In this document: positions 35,402-42,829 of the stretch, in pieces
Position numbering within the stretch: position 1 is the stretch's first letter
Layout: every line of letters begins with the position of its first letter
DNA from: Labilithrix sp.
GTDB lineage: Bacteria > Myxococcota_A > Polyangia > Polyangiales > Polyangiaceae
Assembly (NCBI GenBank): GCA_019637105.1
Contig: JAHBWF010000001.1
Coordinates: forward strand, 62,001 to 126,000
Length of the DNA stretch: 64,000 bases
Reading direction: 5' to 3'
The notes under the pieces: model-generated
Told to the model about the DNA's origin: nothing
Database searches by the model: none
The model's input: the letters and a program-made list of their open reading frames with translations, nothing else
Position numbers and translations under genes: made by a program

Positions 35402-36463
35402 ATGCGCCGATCGAAGCGAACGTACGTAGCCCATCTCCTCGCGGCCGCCGCGCTGGTGGCCTGCAGCAGCGACCGACCGTCGTCCGGCGGGGAGCCGGAG
35501 CCTGACGGAGGCGCCCCCGCGCCTGCCCCCGTCACCGCGGAGGCGGCCTGCGAGCACCAGTTCCGCGTCCGCGTCGAGCGCTGCACGAAGGGCAACCTCG
35601 CTCCCGCGACGATGGCGAGCGCGCGCACGCGCTACGTCGCAGACTGCGTGACCGCGCTCGGCCTCCCGGGGTCGACGCGCACGGCGGACGAGGTCGAAGC
35701 GTGCGCGAGCGCGCTCGAGCCCGAAGAGTGCGGCGTCGTCGCCGAGCTGCTCCCCGCGTGCGCCCCGAAGTCGGGCACGCTCGCGACCAACACGGCGTGC
35801 AACGTCGGCGCGCAGTGCGCGAGCGGCAACTGCGAGCTCCGCGCGGAGGGCAAGGGGTGCGGCGTCTGCAAGGATCCCGCCGCCGAAGGCGAGGGGTGCT
35901 CGGCCGAGAACCCGGCCTGCGCCGTCGGGACCTTCTGCGTGGGCGAGCCGAACGCCTCGCGGATGACCTGCAAGCGCGTCAGCTACGTCGCCGCGGGCGC
36001 GTCGTGCAACGGGTTCGACGCGCAGTGCCGCCCGGGCTTCATCTGCGCCGCCGTCGACGGCGCCCCCCCGGTGTGCATCCAGGCGCTCGACGTCGGAAAG
36101 GAGTGCCGCGACGACGCGCACTGCGCGAAGGGCACGTACTGCAGCCAGCGGTCGGCGCAGTGCACCAAGCGCGGCGCCGCCGGAGACGCCTGCGACGCGA
36201 CTCAACCCTGCGGCGATGGGCTCGGCTGCGACCGCGAGAGCCAAACGTGCGCGGCCCTCACCTTCGCCGAGCCCGGCGAGAGCTGCGGAGGAAGCGTCGC
36301 CTGCCGCGAGGGCGTCTGCGGACAGGGCACCGGCGCCCCGCGCTGCGCCCCGATCGTCGAGGATGGCGCCGGGTGCCTCGCGGCCGCGCACATGACGTGC
36401 CGCGCGCCGGCCGTCTGTGTCGGCGGCGGGTGCGTGATGCCGACCACGGCGACCTGCCAGTAG
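35402..36463 (+). CDS. Cys-rich lipoprotein with EGF-like spaced cysteines
   Basis: The 353-residue predicted lipoprotein (LVAC, Cys21) has a helical segment of about 80 residues (ACEHQFRVRVERCTKG, RYVADCVTALGLPGS, VEACASALEPEECGV). About seven Cys-rich modules follow (CNVGAQCASGNCELRAEGKG, CSAENPACAVGTFCVG, CNGFDAQCRPGFICAAV, CRDDAHCAKGTYCSQRSAQC, CDATQPCGDGLGCDRESQTC). This architecture, a helical head plus Dickkopf/EGF-like repeats, is frequent in myxobacterial surface lipoproteins of unknown function. It is the last gene of the co-directional run that starts with the ECF sigma factor; the 186-base gap before it could hold a promoter. Confidence 0.78.
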   Translation: MRRSKRTYVAHLLAAAALVACSSDRPSSGGEPEPDGGAPAPAPVTAEAACEHQFRVRVERCTKGNLAPATMASARTRYVADCVTALGLPGSTRTADEVEACASALEPEECGVVAELLPACAPKSGTLATNTACNVGAQCASGNCELRAEGKGCGVCKDPAAEGEGCSAENPACAVGTFCVGEPNASRMTCKRVSYVAAGASCNGFDAQCRPGFICAAVDGAPPVCIQALDVGKECRDDAHCAKGTYCSQRSAQCTKRGAAGDACDATQPCGDGLGCDRESQTCAALTFAEPGESCGGSVACREGVCGQGTGAPRCAPIVEDGAGCLAAAHMTCRAPAVCVGGGCVMPTTATCQ

Positions 36464-36464
36464 G

Positions 36465-36561
36465 GGCGAGGGCGCTCTTCAACCGGGGCCGCTACGGGTA
36501 CGAGGCGCTCGTCTTCCGGCAGCGCCACGTCCTCCAGGAGCTTTCGGGCCGCGTCACTCAT
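36465..36561 (-). pseudogene. Relic of an addiction-module antitoxin-type gene
   Basis: On the minus strand from the ATG at 36559-36561 the translation MSDAARKLLEDVALPEDERL closely resembles the start of the short 'putative addiction module component' family, whose members begin with a helix of this kind ending in ALPEDER. One residue appears to be missing before ALPEDER. Similarity fades after about 20 codons, and the frame runs into the 3' end of the Cys-rich lipoprotein gene. No partner toxin is seen. Probably a truncated remnant. Confidence 0.4.
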
Positions 36562-36947
36562 GCCGACCATTCTGGCTCACGGGCAGGCTTCATGCCGCGA
36601 GCCGAATGCTGAGCTCGATCCCCACCTCGTAAAACTCCGGGAGATTCCTCCCGCGCAACCCAGTGGTTGTAGCACGGTGCCCTGAGCCCCAAATGGCTCG
36701 GGGCACTGTCGTATTCAGGGTCAGCGCTTGCAGGGGGAACCACCGGCTCCGGGCCAGGTCGTACGCCTTCCTTCGGGCTCGGGCTCCAGGACGAGCCGCC
36801 CGTGCTCGAAGAGCTGTAGCAACGTCTCTACGCGTCCGGCCACTCAAGCAGCGGATACCGATATCCGCGCCCACAAACGGCGACCGGCGCCGCGACTCGC
36901 GTCGCGGCGCCGGTGTCCGTGTGGAGCGCTGTCGCTTCGACGCTCGC
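36562..36947. other. Non-coding or decayed stretch between convergent genes
   Basis: This stretch lies between the antitoxin relic and the RTX gene end. On the minus strand short coding-like runs appear in different frames, for example GRVETLLQLFEHGRLVLEPE (near 36760-36840) and a run ending FYEVGIELSIRLAA near 36590. They do not join into one protein and I could not name a family; they may be remnants of a lost insertion. A strong hairpin lies at 36677-36706. Confidence 0.4.
36677..36706. terminator. Hairpin between convergent genes, possible bidirectional terminator
   Basis: GTGCCCTGAGCC (36677-36688) pairs with GGCTCGGGGCAC (36695-36706), a 12-base stem with one T/G wobble and a six-base loop. 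It lies in the gap between the plus-strand lipoprotein genes and the minus-strand RTX gene. No T-run follows, so classical intrinsic termination is uncertain. Confidence 0.35.
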
Positions 36948-38624
36948 TCAGATCTCGCAGTCGGGGTTGATCGTGTCGGTGCCGACGCGGCCGACCGTGA
37001 CGTCGAAGCCCGAGCCGCAGTTGATGACGTCGTCGCCGGCGCCGCCCTCGATGGTGTCGTCACCGCCGAGGCCGTGGAGGGTGTCGTCGCCTCCGTTGCC
37101 GACGAGCTCGTTCGCCGACGCGTTGCCGGTGAGCTCGTCGTCGCCGGAGCCGCCCTCGAGGTTCTCGACGTCGGCGCCGAGGATGTCCGCCTCGTTCGCG
37201 GCGAGGTCGCCGGACGGCGTCACGCCGTCGAGCGCCGCCGTGATGTCCGCGCTGCGGAGCGAGTAGTCGACCTTGTCGACGCCGGCGCCGCCGCTGATCG
37301 TGTCGTTGCCGTCCGCCGCGGCGCCCTGCGGGAAGACGTCGTCGCCGGCGCCGCCGCTGAGGACGTCGTTGCCCGGGCCGCCCGTGATGACGTTGCTGAG
37401 CGCGTTGCCGGTGATGGTGTCGTCGCCGGAGCCGCCCTTGATGTTCTCGATGTCGCCCTTGACGTTGTCGTTCTCGCCGGCCTCGCCGTCGTTCGCCGCG
37501 GCGCCGTCCATCGTGACGACGAGCGCGACGGTGCGGGCGCTGTAGTCGACCGTGTCGATGCCGGGGCCGCCGTTCATGATGTCGGCGCCGTTCGCGGTGG
37601 ACTCCTCGTCGAACGTGTCGTTGCCGTCGTCGCCGTTCATGACGTCGTTGCCGGCCTTGCCGCGGAGGATGTCGTTGCCGGGGCCGCCGCTCAGCGTGTC
37701 GTTGCCGCTGTCGCCGATGAGGGTGTCGTCGCCGGGGCCGCCGTTGAGCGTCGCGCCGACGCCGGCGGCCGCGGTGAGGGTGTCGTCGCCGGCGCCGCCG
37801 GTCACGACCTCGACGTCGGCCAGGACGTCGTCGTTCTCGGACGCGGCGCCGTCGTTGGCGCCGGCGCCGATCGTGACCGTGACCGCCGCCGTGCGCGCCG
37901 CGTACGAGACCGTGTCGGTGCCGGTCCCGCCGGAGATCGTCTCGCCCGGCGTCGCGACCGCGCCCTGGTGGAACGTGTCGTTGCCCGGTCCGCCGAAGAC
38001 GGCGATCGGCTGGCCGAAGGCGGCGCCGGCCGCGCCGCCGCCGCCCGCGGTGTAGACGTCGTCGCCATCGCCGAGCGACACGACGAACGACTCGACGTTC
38101 GCGTACGTGATGTCCTTGTTCGCGTCGGTGTTGAGCAGGATGCTCGCCGCGCCGAAGTTGAAGTTGTCGGCCGACGTCGTGCCCTTGATCGCGAGCTTGT
38201 CGCCGCTGCCGCCGCCGAGGTCGACCGAGATGCCGCTCGACGCGGCCGAGCTGGTGCCGAGCGCGAAGAGGCCGTTCGTGAAGTCGAGCAGCAGCGTGTC
38301 GTCTCCCGCCGACCCCGTGACGGTGATCTTCTTCAGCGTCGAGGCCGTGACGGGGTTGTCGCAAGGCTGGCCGTTCTGGAGGATCGCCGAGTCGGCGGCG
38401 CTGCGCGCGATGACCGCGGTCTCGCCGGCGGCGATCGACACGGTCATGAGGCCGGTCGTCTTGTTGAAGGTGCACTGCGTGGCGAGCGGCGTGAGCGATT
38501 GCTCCATGTCCGCGAGCGGGTCGTCGGCGTCGAACGCGCTCGGAGACCTCCGCTCCGGAGCGCCGGCGCACGCCGCGATGGTCGCAGCGAGCAGAAACGT
38601 ACCTACCTTGGAAACCTTGTCCAT
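36948..38624 (-). CDS. RTX-type calcium-binding repeat lipoprotein
   Basis: The 558-residue product has a lipoprotein signal (IAAC, Cys19), a domain of about 90 residues with a Cys pair (QCTFNKTTGLMTVSIAAGE, NGQPCDN), and a long array of about eighteen GGxGxD-type nonapeptides, for example GGPGNDTFH, GGAGDDTLT, GGPGDDTLI, GGSGDDTIT and GGAGDDVIN. These are expected to form calcium-loaded parallel beta-rolls. Between clusters are repeated blocks of the type GxDTVSYAARTAAVTVTI and ENDDVLADVEVV. The unusual point is the N-terminal lipoprotein signal: classical RTX proteins leave by type I secretion with a C-terminal signal. A GGGAGC site precedes the ATG. Confidence 0.85.
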   Translation of the reverse strand: MDKVSKVGTFLLAATIAACAGAPERRSPSAFDADDPLADMEQSLTPLATQCTFNKTTGLMTVSIAAGETAVIARSAADSAILQNGQPCDNPVTASTLKKITVTGSAGDDTLLLDFTNGLFALGTSSAASSGISVDLGGGSGDKLAIKGTTSADNFNFGAASILLNTDANKDITYANVESFVVSLGDGDDVYTAGGGGAAGAAFGQPIAVFGGPGNDTFHQGAVATPGETISGGTGTDTVSYAARTAAVTVTIGAGANDGAASENDDVLADVEVVTGGAGDDTLTAAAGVGATLNGGPGDDTLIGDSGNDTLSGGPGNDILRGKAGNDVMNGDDGNDTFDEESTANGADIMNGGPGIDTVDYSARTVALVVTMDGAAANDGEAGENDNVKGDIENIKGGSGDDTITGNALSNVITGGPGNDVLSGGAGDDVFPQGAAADGNDTISGGAGVDKVDYSLRSADITAALDGVTPSGDLAANEADILGADVENLEGGSGDDELTGNASANELVGNGGDDTLHGLGGDDTIEGGAGDDVINCGSGFDVTVGRVGTDTINPDCEI

Positions 38625-38725
38625 TCTCGAGCTCCCTTTGAACCTGACGGGCGTTGGCGTCGGTGGTTGTCGAAGGGGAGAACGGATCTCCGCGCCGAGC
38701 CTTTAGCGAAAAGCGTCCGTCGAGC

Positions 38726-39070
38726 TCACGACGCGTCCGTCGACGGGCCGTCGGCGCTCGCGTCGGACGGGCCGGCGTCGCTCGAGGCGTCGCGCGACGC
38801 GTCGGCCACCCCGGCGTCGGCGCGGCCGGAGCGCGAGCCCGCGTCGGCCGCCGCGGCCGTCGCGTTCGGCGCGTCGGCGGGCGTGTCCGAGGTGCACGTC
38901 CCCTCGACGCACGTGTAGCCGGTGTCGCAGTCGCTCATCCGGAGGCAGTCGCCGTCGCCGATCTGACACGCGGCGCTCGAGAGCCAGACGATCGAGAGCG
39001 CCCCGAAGAGGACCCCCGCCTTGACGGCGCGGACGAGGCGCGCGCCCGCGCCGGCCTCAGAAGGAGACAC
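38726..39070 (-). CDS. Small predicted lipoprotein, coupled to the motB operon
   Basis: The 114-residue product has a long N-region and hydrophobic segment ending SSAAC (Cys35). A compact Cys module follows (CQIGDGDCLRMSDCDTGYTC, VEGTCTSDT), then an Ala/Asp/Ser-rich disordered tail full of DAS/DAG repeats. The start is GTG at 39070, overlapping the end of the barrel gene by 14 bases; the ribosome site is weak, so the start is uncertain. Predicted outer-membrane-attached. Being last in flbD-motA-motB-barrel-lipoprotein, it may act in the flagellar envelope structure, but nothing in its sequence proves this. Confidence 0.6.
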   Translation of the reverse strand: MSPSEAGAGARLVRAVKAGVLFGALSIVWLSSAACQIGDGDCLRMSDCDTGYTCVEGTCTSDTPADAPNATAAAADAGSRSGRADAGVADASRDASSDAGPSDASADGPSTDAS

Positions 39071-39566
39071 GCATCCCCACGTGGAAGAGGGCCTGCCAGA
39101 GGATCGTACGATCCGGGAGATCGGTCCCGACGACGAACACGTCGAGCTCGGGGCCGGCGGTCAGGACGAACGATTTCGAGAGCGGGTGCCGGTACTCGAA
39201 CGCCGCGACGGGGCCGACGAGGCTCCCGGGCTGGAGGTAGCCGACGACGCCGCCGCTGAAGGCGAACCGCTCGCGGACGAGGCGCGTGTAGCGCGCGTCG
39301 AGCCCGAAGGCCGTGCGCGGCTCGACCGCGACGAGCACGGCCGCGCCGAAGACGTCCTCGGGCGACTCGTCGACGGCGAGATCGGCGCCGATGCGCATGC
39401 GGGTCTGCGCGCGCCCCATCGACTGCGCGCGGCCGCCGCCGCCTTCGAGGCCCGAGGAGGCCTCGGACACGCCGTTCATGATCCACTGCTGGGCGCTCGC
39501 CGCGGGCGCGGCGGAGAGCGTCGCGCACGCGACGAGCGAGGACAGGACCTTCGAGAGCGTCTTCAC
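39057..39566 (-). CDS. Small outer-membrane beta-barrel protein coupled to motB
   Basis: The 169-residue product has a clear signal peptide (MKTLSKVLSSLVACATLSAA, cleavage near ASA-QQW). Alternating hydrophobic strands follow (MRIGADLAVDESPEDVFG, AAVLVAVEPRTAFGLDARYT, RFAFSGGVVGYLQPGSLVGP, FVLTAGPELDVFVVG), ending in ALFHVGMRVSF with a C-terminal Phe. That is typical of eight-strand outer-membrane barrels. Its ATG overlaps the motB stop as ATGA, so it is translated together with the stator. Such a partner is not part of the standard flagellar set; it could anchor the motor to the outer membrane. Confidence 0.7.
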   Translation of the reverse strand: MKTLSKVLSSLVACATLSAAPAASAQQWIMNGVSEASSGLEGGGGRAQSMGRAQTRMRIGADLAVDESPEDVFGAAVLVAVEPRTAFGLDARYTRLVRERFAFSGGVVGYLQPGSLVGPVAAFEYRHPLSKSFVLTAGPELDVFVVGTDLPDRTILWQALFHVGMRVSF

Positions 39567-40411
39567 GGGTGTTCTTTCGGGTGAGCGGAGGGCGGCGGGG
39601 CGAGCGGTGGAGCCAGCGCCGGCGCGGCGTGGGTGGGCGCGGTCGCGGGCCCTGCGTCGGCGACGGCGCTCGGGGCGTCGTCGCTCGTCTCGACCGCGAC
39701 GACCGGCATGCTGACGACGAGATCGACGCGGCGGTTCTGCTTGCGTCCTTCGTCCGTCGCGTTCGACGCGAGCGGGTGGAACTCGCCGTAGCCGGCGGCC
39801 GAGAGGCGCTCCGGCGAGATGCCCCCGGCGGCGAGCCGCGCGACGACCGCCGTGGCGCGCGCGGTGGACAGGTCCCAGTTCGAGCGGAAGCGCGCGGTGT
39901 GGATGGGGCGATCGTCGGTGTGGCCCTCGACGCGCACGTAGAGCGGGCGGTCGCGCAGCTCGGCCGCGAGCCGCGCGACGACGCGGAGCGCGCGCTCCTC
40001 GAGCGCGTCGGTGCCGCTCCCGAAGAGGAAGCCCTCCGAGAGGCGGAGCACGAGCTCGTTGCGGCGCGAGAGGATCTGCACGTCGCTGAGCTCCTCCTTG
40101 ACCTCGGGCGTGCTCAGCGCGGTCTTGAGGTTCACGAGATCCGGCGGGAGCGGCGATCCCATCGCCGGCTCGGGCTCCGCGAGCGTCCCTTGCGACGCGC
40201 CCGCGAGCAGGCCGTGCCCCGCCTCGGGGAACATGTCGATCCCGACGGCCTTCGAGAACGACTCGGTGAACCGGCCGACCTTCTTCGAGTCTACCTGGGA
40301 GACGGCGAACATGACGACGAAGAAGGCGAAGAGCAGCGTGATGAAGTCGGCGTAGCTCACGAGCCAGCGCTCGTGGTTCACGTGCTCCGGGTGCTTCTTC
40401 TTGCGCGCCAT
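39563..40411 (-). CDS. motB: Flagellar stator protein MotB
   Basis: The 282-residue stator subunit has a basic N-terminus (MARKKKHPEHVNHERW) and one TM helix (about 17-38, LVSYADFITLLFAFFVVMFA) with D22, the proton-carrying Asp. A plug/linker region follows, then an OmpA-like peptidoglycan-binding domain (about 130-235: VRVEGHTDDRPIHTARFRSN, WDLSTARATAVVARL, LSAAGYGEFHPLASNATDEG, RKQNRRVDLVVSM). The C-terminus is a Pro/Ala tail. It has a TGATG junction with motA. Proton-driven rather than sodium-driven is likely from the general MotB pattern, but not certain. Confidence 0.93.
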   Translation of the reverse strand: MARKKKHPEHVNHERWLVSYADFITLLFAFFVVMFAVSQVDSKKVGRFTESFSKAVGIDMFPEAGHGLLAGASQGTLAEPEPAMGSPLPPDLVNLKTALSTPEVKEELSDVQILSRRNELVLRLSEGFLFGSGTDALEERALRVVARLAAELRDRPLYVRVEGHTDDRPIHTARFRSNWDLSTARATAVVARLAAGGISPERLSAAGYGEFHPLASNATDEGRKQNRRVDLVVSMPVVAVETSDDAPSAVADAGPATAPTHAAPALAPPLAPPPSAHPKEHP

Positions 40412-41202
40412 CAGCCGGCCGCCTTCGCCGGAGCGCCCGCGGCGCCCTTCTTCGGGCCGTGCTCGACCAAGAACTGCGAGAGGCGCTCGCGGACCAGCTT
40501 CGGGTTGAGCCCGGCCTGGATCGCGAGGACGCCGGTGAGCGTGAGCTCGCGGAGGAGCGCCTTCTCGCGCACGATCAGCTTGATGCGGCCCGCGATGGGG
40601 AGAAACAGGATGTTCGCCACCGCGACGCCGTAGATCGTCGCGACGAACGCCGCGGCGATGCCCTGACCGACCGCCGCGATGTCGCTCAGGTTGCTCATGA
40701 CGTGGATGAGGCCGAGGACCGCGCCGATGATGCCGACCGTCGGCGAGTAGCCGCCCGCGGCCTCGAAGACCTTGGCCGCGTCCTCGCCGTGCTCCTCTTC
40801 CTGGCCGATCGCGACCTCGAGCGTCTCGCGGAGCGTCTGCGAGTCGACGCCGTCGACCGCCATCATCAGCGCCTTGCGGAGGAACGGGTCCGACGCGGTC
40901 TCGGAGACCTTCTCGAGCGCGAGGATGCCGTCGCGTCGCGCGCGGTTCGCGTAATCGACGATCTCGTCGACGATCTTCGCGGGATCGACCCCCGGCTTCT
41001 TGAACGTCGCGCCCGCGGCCTTGAGCGCCGAGGTGAGCGTCGCGAACGGGTACTGGACGATGACCGCGCCGATCGTCCCGCCGAGCACGATGAGCGCCGC
41101 CGGTCCGCCGACCATCGAGCCGGCGTGGCCGCCCTCGAGGTAGTTGCCGATGAGGATGGTCAGGAGCGCGAACGCGATCCCGATCAGCGGGCCGGGCTGC
41201 AT
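40411..41202 (-). CDS. motA: Flagellar stator protein MotA
   Basis: The 263-residue inner-membrane stator subunit has two N-terminal TM helices (GIAFALLTILIGNYLEGG, PAALIVLGGTIGAVIVQYP) and a cytoplasmic loop with torque residues (VDYANRARRDGILALEKVSE, FLRKALMMAVDG). Two C-terminal TM helices follow with the conserved Pro/Gly pattern (PTVGIIGAVLGLIHVM, GIAAAFVATIYGVAVANILF). The long frame upstream is a shadow; ATG 41200-41202 overlaps the flbD stop. With MotB it forms the ion channel that drives rotation against FliG. Confidence 0.93.
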   Translation of the reverse strand: MQPGPLIGIAFALLTILIGNYLEGGHAGSMVGGPAALIVLGGTIGAVIVQYPFATLTSALKAAGATFKKPGVDPAKIVDEIVDYANRARRDGILALEKVSETASDPFLRKALMMAVDGVDSQTLRETLEVAIGQEEEHGEDAAKVFEAAGGYSPTVGIIGAVLGLIHVMSNLSDIAAVGQGIAAAFVATIYGVAVANILFLPIAGRIKLIVREKALLRELTLTGVLAIQAGLNPKLVRERLSQFLVEHGPKKGAAGAPAKAAG

Positions 41203-41552
41203 CACTCGCCTCCTTCGTCTTCGCCCGCGCCGAGCCGGCGCGCGCCGAAGCCGAGCTCGTCGTCGCCGACGACGCGCGGGGCGGGCGCGGACGGGTAGCC
41301 GGACGGGCGCCCGGAGATCGACGTCGTCCGTCGGCCGTTCGACGGCGGCGCCGCCTGGACGCCGAACGCCGTACACCCGACGCGCGCGCGCGCCGTCACG
41401 AAGCGCTCGACGACCTCGTCGAGGCTCTCGCGCACGATCACCTTGCGATCGCCGAGGAGGCAGAGCGTCGTGTCGGGCGTCGCCTCGACCCACGCGACGT
41501 GGTCCGGGTTGATGGCCACCGTTCGGTGGTCCAGGCGTGTGAGCTTCAGCAT
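41202..41552 (-). CDS. flbD: FlbD-family flagellar protein
   Basis: The 116-residue protein has an N-terminal 60 residues (MLKLTRLDHRTVAINPDHVA, WVEATPDTTLCLLGDRKVIV, RESLDEVVERF) matching the small FlbD family often found beside motA. It is not the Caulobacter sigma-54 activator of the same name. The family function is unknown. The extra 50 residues of Gly/Ala/Ser-rich tail are longer than usual. The start at the conserved MLKLTRL is preferred over an upstream ATG. It diverges from flgB across 88 bases. Confidence 0.82.
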   Translation of the reverse strand: MLKLTRLDHRTVAINPDHVAWVEATPDTTLCLLGDRKVIVRESLDEVVERFVTARARVGCTAFGVQAAPPSNGRRTTSISGRPSGYPSAPAPRVVGDDELGFGARRLGAGEDEGGE

Positions 41553-41567
41553 CGTCGGAGGCCGGTC

Positions 41568-41582
41568 GCAACCTCCGGGCCA
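41568..41582 (-). promoter_or_regulatory. Sigma-54-like promoter element before flbD-motAB
   Basis: Minus strand TGGCCCGGAGGTTGC agrees with the sigma-54 -24/-12 consensus (TGGCACG-N4-TTGC) at all but one base, with GG and GC ten bases apart. The implied transcript would begin only about four bases before the flbD ATG, which is a difficulty. Sigma-54 control of flagellar genes is common in deltaproteobacteria-type organisms. Confidence 0.35.
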
Positions 41583-41598
41583 GCCACTTCCATGACGC

Positions 41599-41614
41599 TG
41601 GCACGACGCGTGGA
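41599..41614 (+). promoter_or_regulatory. Imperfect sigma-54-like promoter element before flgB
   Basis: Plus strand TGGCACGACGCGTGGA has a perfect -24 half (TGGCACG) but GG instead of GC at -12. Spacing to the flgB start (leader of about 17 bases containing AGGAG) is sensible. It faces away from the flbD element across the same 88-base divergent gap. Confidence 0.3.
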
Positions 41615-41640
41615 TGAAGCGGCGGCAGGAGCACCACGTC

Positions 41641-42042
41641 ATGGCCCTCATCGACTCCGTCGAGCACCTGCGAGGAGCGCTCGACTACCACCTCTCGCGC
41701 CACAACCTGCTCGCGTCGAACCTCGCTCACATCGACACGCCAGGGTACAAACCGGTCGATCTGGAGCGCACGGGCACCTTCGCCGGCGCGCTCCACGTCG
41801 CGCTCGAGGCGACGCAGCCGGGCCACCTCTCCTCTTCCCACGGCGCGCAAGGGACGGCCTCGGTCGGCCGCGTGATCGAGGACCCCGGCGCCGCCGGCGG
41901 CGCGGACGGCAACGGCGTCGATCTCGATCGCGAGGCCGTGAAGATCGCCACCAACCAGATGCGCTACGACGTGCTCGCGCAGCTCGCCTCGAGTCAGCTC
42001 GCGTCGCTCGCGTGGGCCGCCAGCGACGGGAAGCACGGATGA
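41641..42042 (+). CDS. flgB: Flagellar proximal rod protein FlgB
   Basis: The 133-residue proximal rod subunit shows the family pattern VEHLRGALDYHLSRHNLLAS, NLAHIDTPGYKPVDLE near the N-terminus. The C-terminal half has GNGVDLDREAVKIATNQMRY and DVLAQLASSQLASL. Start: ATG 41641 with AGGAG upstream; an in-frame ATG at 41614 is possible. First gene of the large plus-strand flagellar operon. The stop overlaps flgC (ATGA). Confidence 0.93.
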   Translation: MALIDSVEHLRGALDYHLSRHNLLASNLAHIDTPGYKPVDLERTGTFAGALHVALEATQPGHLSSSHGAQGTASVGRVIEDPGAAGGADGNGVDLDREAVKIATNQMRYDVLAQLASSQLASLAWAASDGKHG

Positions 42043-42485
42043 AGACCGGCCCCGTCCGCCCCGGCGTCTTCTCGGCGATGGAGGTGGCCGCCTCCGGCCT
42101 CTCGGCCGAGCGCAGCCGCATGAACGTCGTCGCCGGCAACCTCGCGAACGCGCGGACGACGCGCACCGCCGAGGGCGGCCCCTACCGCCGCCTCGATCCG
42201 GTGTTCGAGGCCAAGCCGATCGCGCCGCGGAGCTTCGACCCCGTCCTCCGCAAGGTCGAGACCGTCGAGATGGCCGAGGTGCGACCCGACCTCACGCCGG
42301 GCCAGATGGTGTACGAGCCCGGTCACCCGGACGCCAACGCCGACGGCTACGTCGAGTACCCGAACGTCAACGTGGTGACAGAGATGGTCAACATGATGAC
42401 GGCCTCCCGGGCCTACGAGGCGGGCGTGACGTCGATCGAGTCGCTCAAGGCGATGGCCCGCGCCGCGCTCCGGATCGGCAAGTGA
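42039..42485 (+). CDS. flgC: Flagellar proximal rod protein FlgC
   Basis: The 148-residue proximal rod subunit has an N-terminal motif MEVAASGLSAERSRMNVVAG with NLANARTTRTAEGGPYRR. The C-terminal motif is DANADGYVEYPNVNVVTEMV with NMMTASRAYEAGVTSIES, both diagnostic of FlgC. Normal length. It is coupled to flgB by ATGA and to fliE by a GTGA overlap. Confidence 0.95.
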   Translation: MKTGPVRPGVFSAMEVAASGLSAERSRMNVVAGNLANARTTRTAEGGPYRRLDPVFEAKPIAPRSFDPVLRKVETVEMAEVRPDLTPGQMVYEPGHPDANADGYVEYPNVNVVTEMVNMMTASRAYEAGVTSIESLKAMARAALRIGK

Positions 42486-42829
42486 GCGCGAAGATCGACC
42501 CGACCGGCGCCGGGAGCCTGGCGGCGGCCGCCGCCGCGATGCGCGAGGACCTCCGCGTCGGCGGCGAGCCGGGCGTCGGCATCGGAGGTGCAACGGACCC
42601 GGTCGGCGGCGCGAGCTTCGGGGACGTCCTCGAGAAGACCGCCATGGCGGCGAGCGCGAAGGAGCGCGAAGCGGTGGGCAAGGCGGAGGCCCTCGCGCAG
42701 GGCCGCCTCGACGACCTTCACGGGACGATGATCACGATGAAGGAAGCCGACATCTCGCTGAGGCTGGTCGGCTCGGTCCGCGACAAGCTCCTCGACGCGT
42801 TCCACGAGCTCTGGAGAATCAATGTCTGA
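42482..42829 (+). CDS. fliE: Flagellar MS-ring/rod junction protein FliE
   Basis: The 115-residue protein starts at GTG 42482 and joins the MS ring to the rod. The Ala/Gly-rich N-terminus is followed by the FliE core: GASFGDVLEKTAMAASAKER, and MITMKEADISLRLVGSVRDK with LLDAFHELWRINV. The last part is the conserved FliE end (M..A..S......VRNK..AYQE..RM). Position between flgC and fliF is standard. The stop lies inside the start of fliF (8-base overlap). Confidence 0.92.
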   Translation: MSAKIDPTGAGSLAAAAAAMREDLRVGGEPGVGIGGATDPVGGASFGDVLEKTAMAASAKEREAVGKAEALAQGRLDDLHGTMITMKEADISLRLVGSVRDKLLDAFHELWRINV

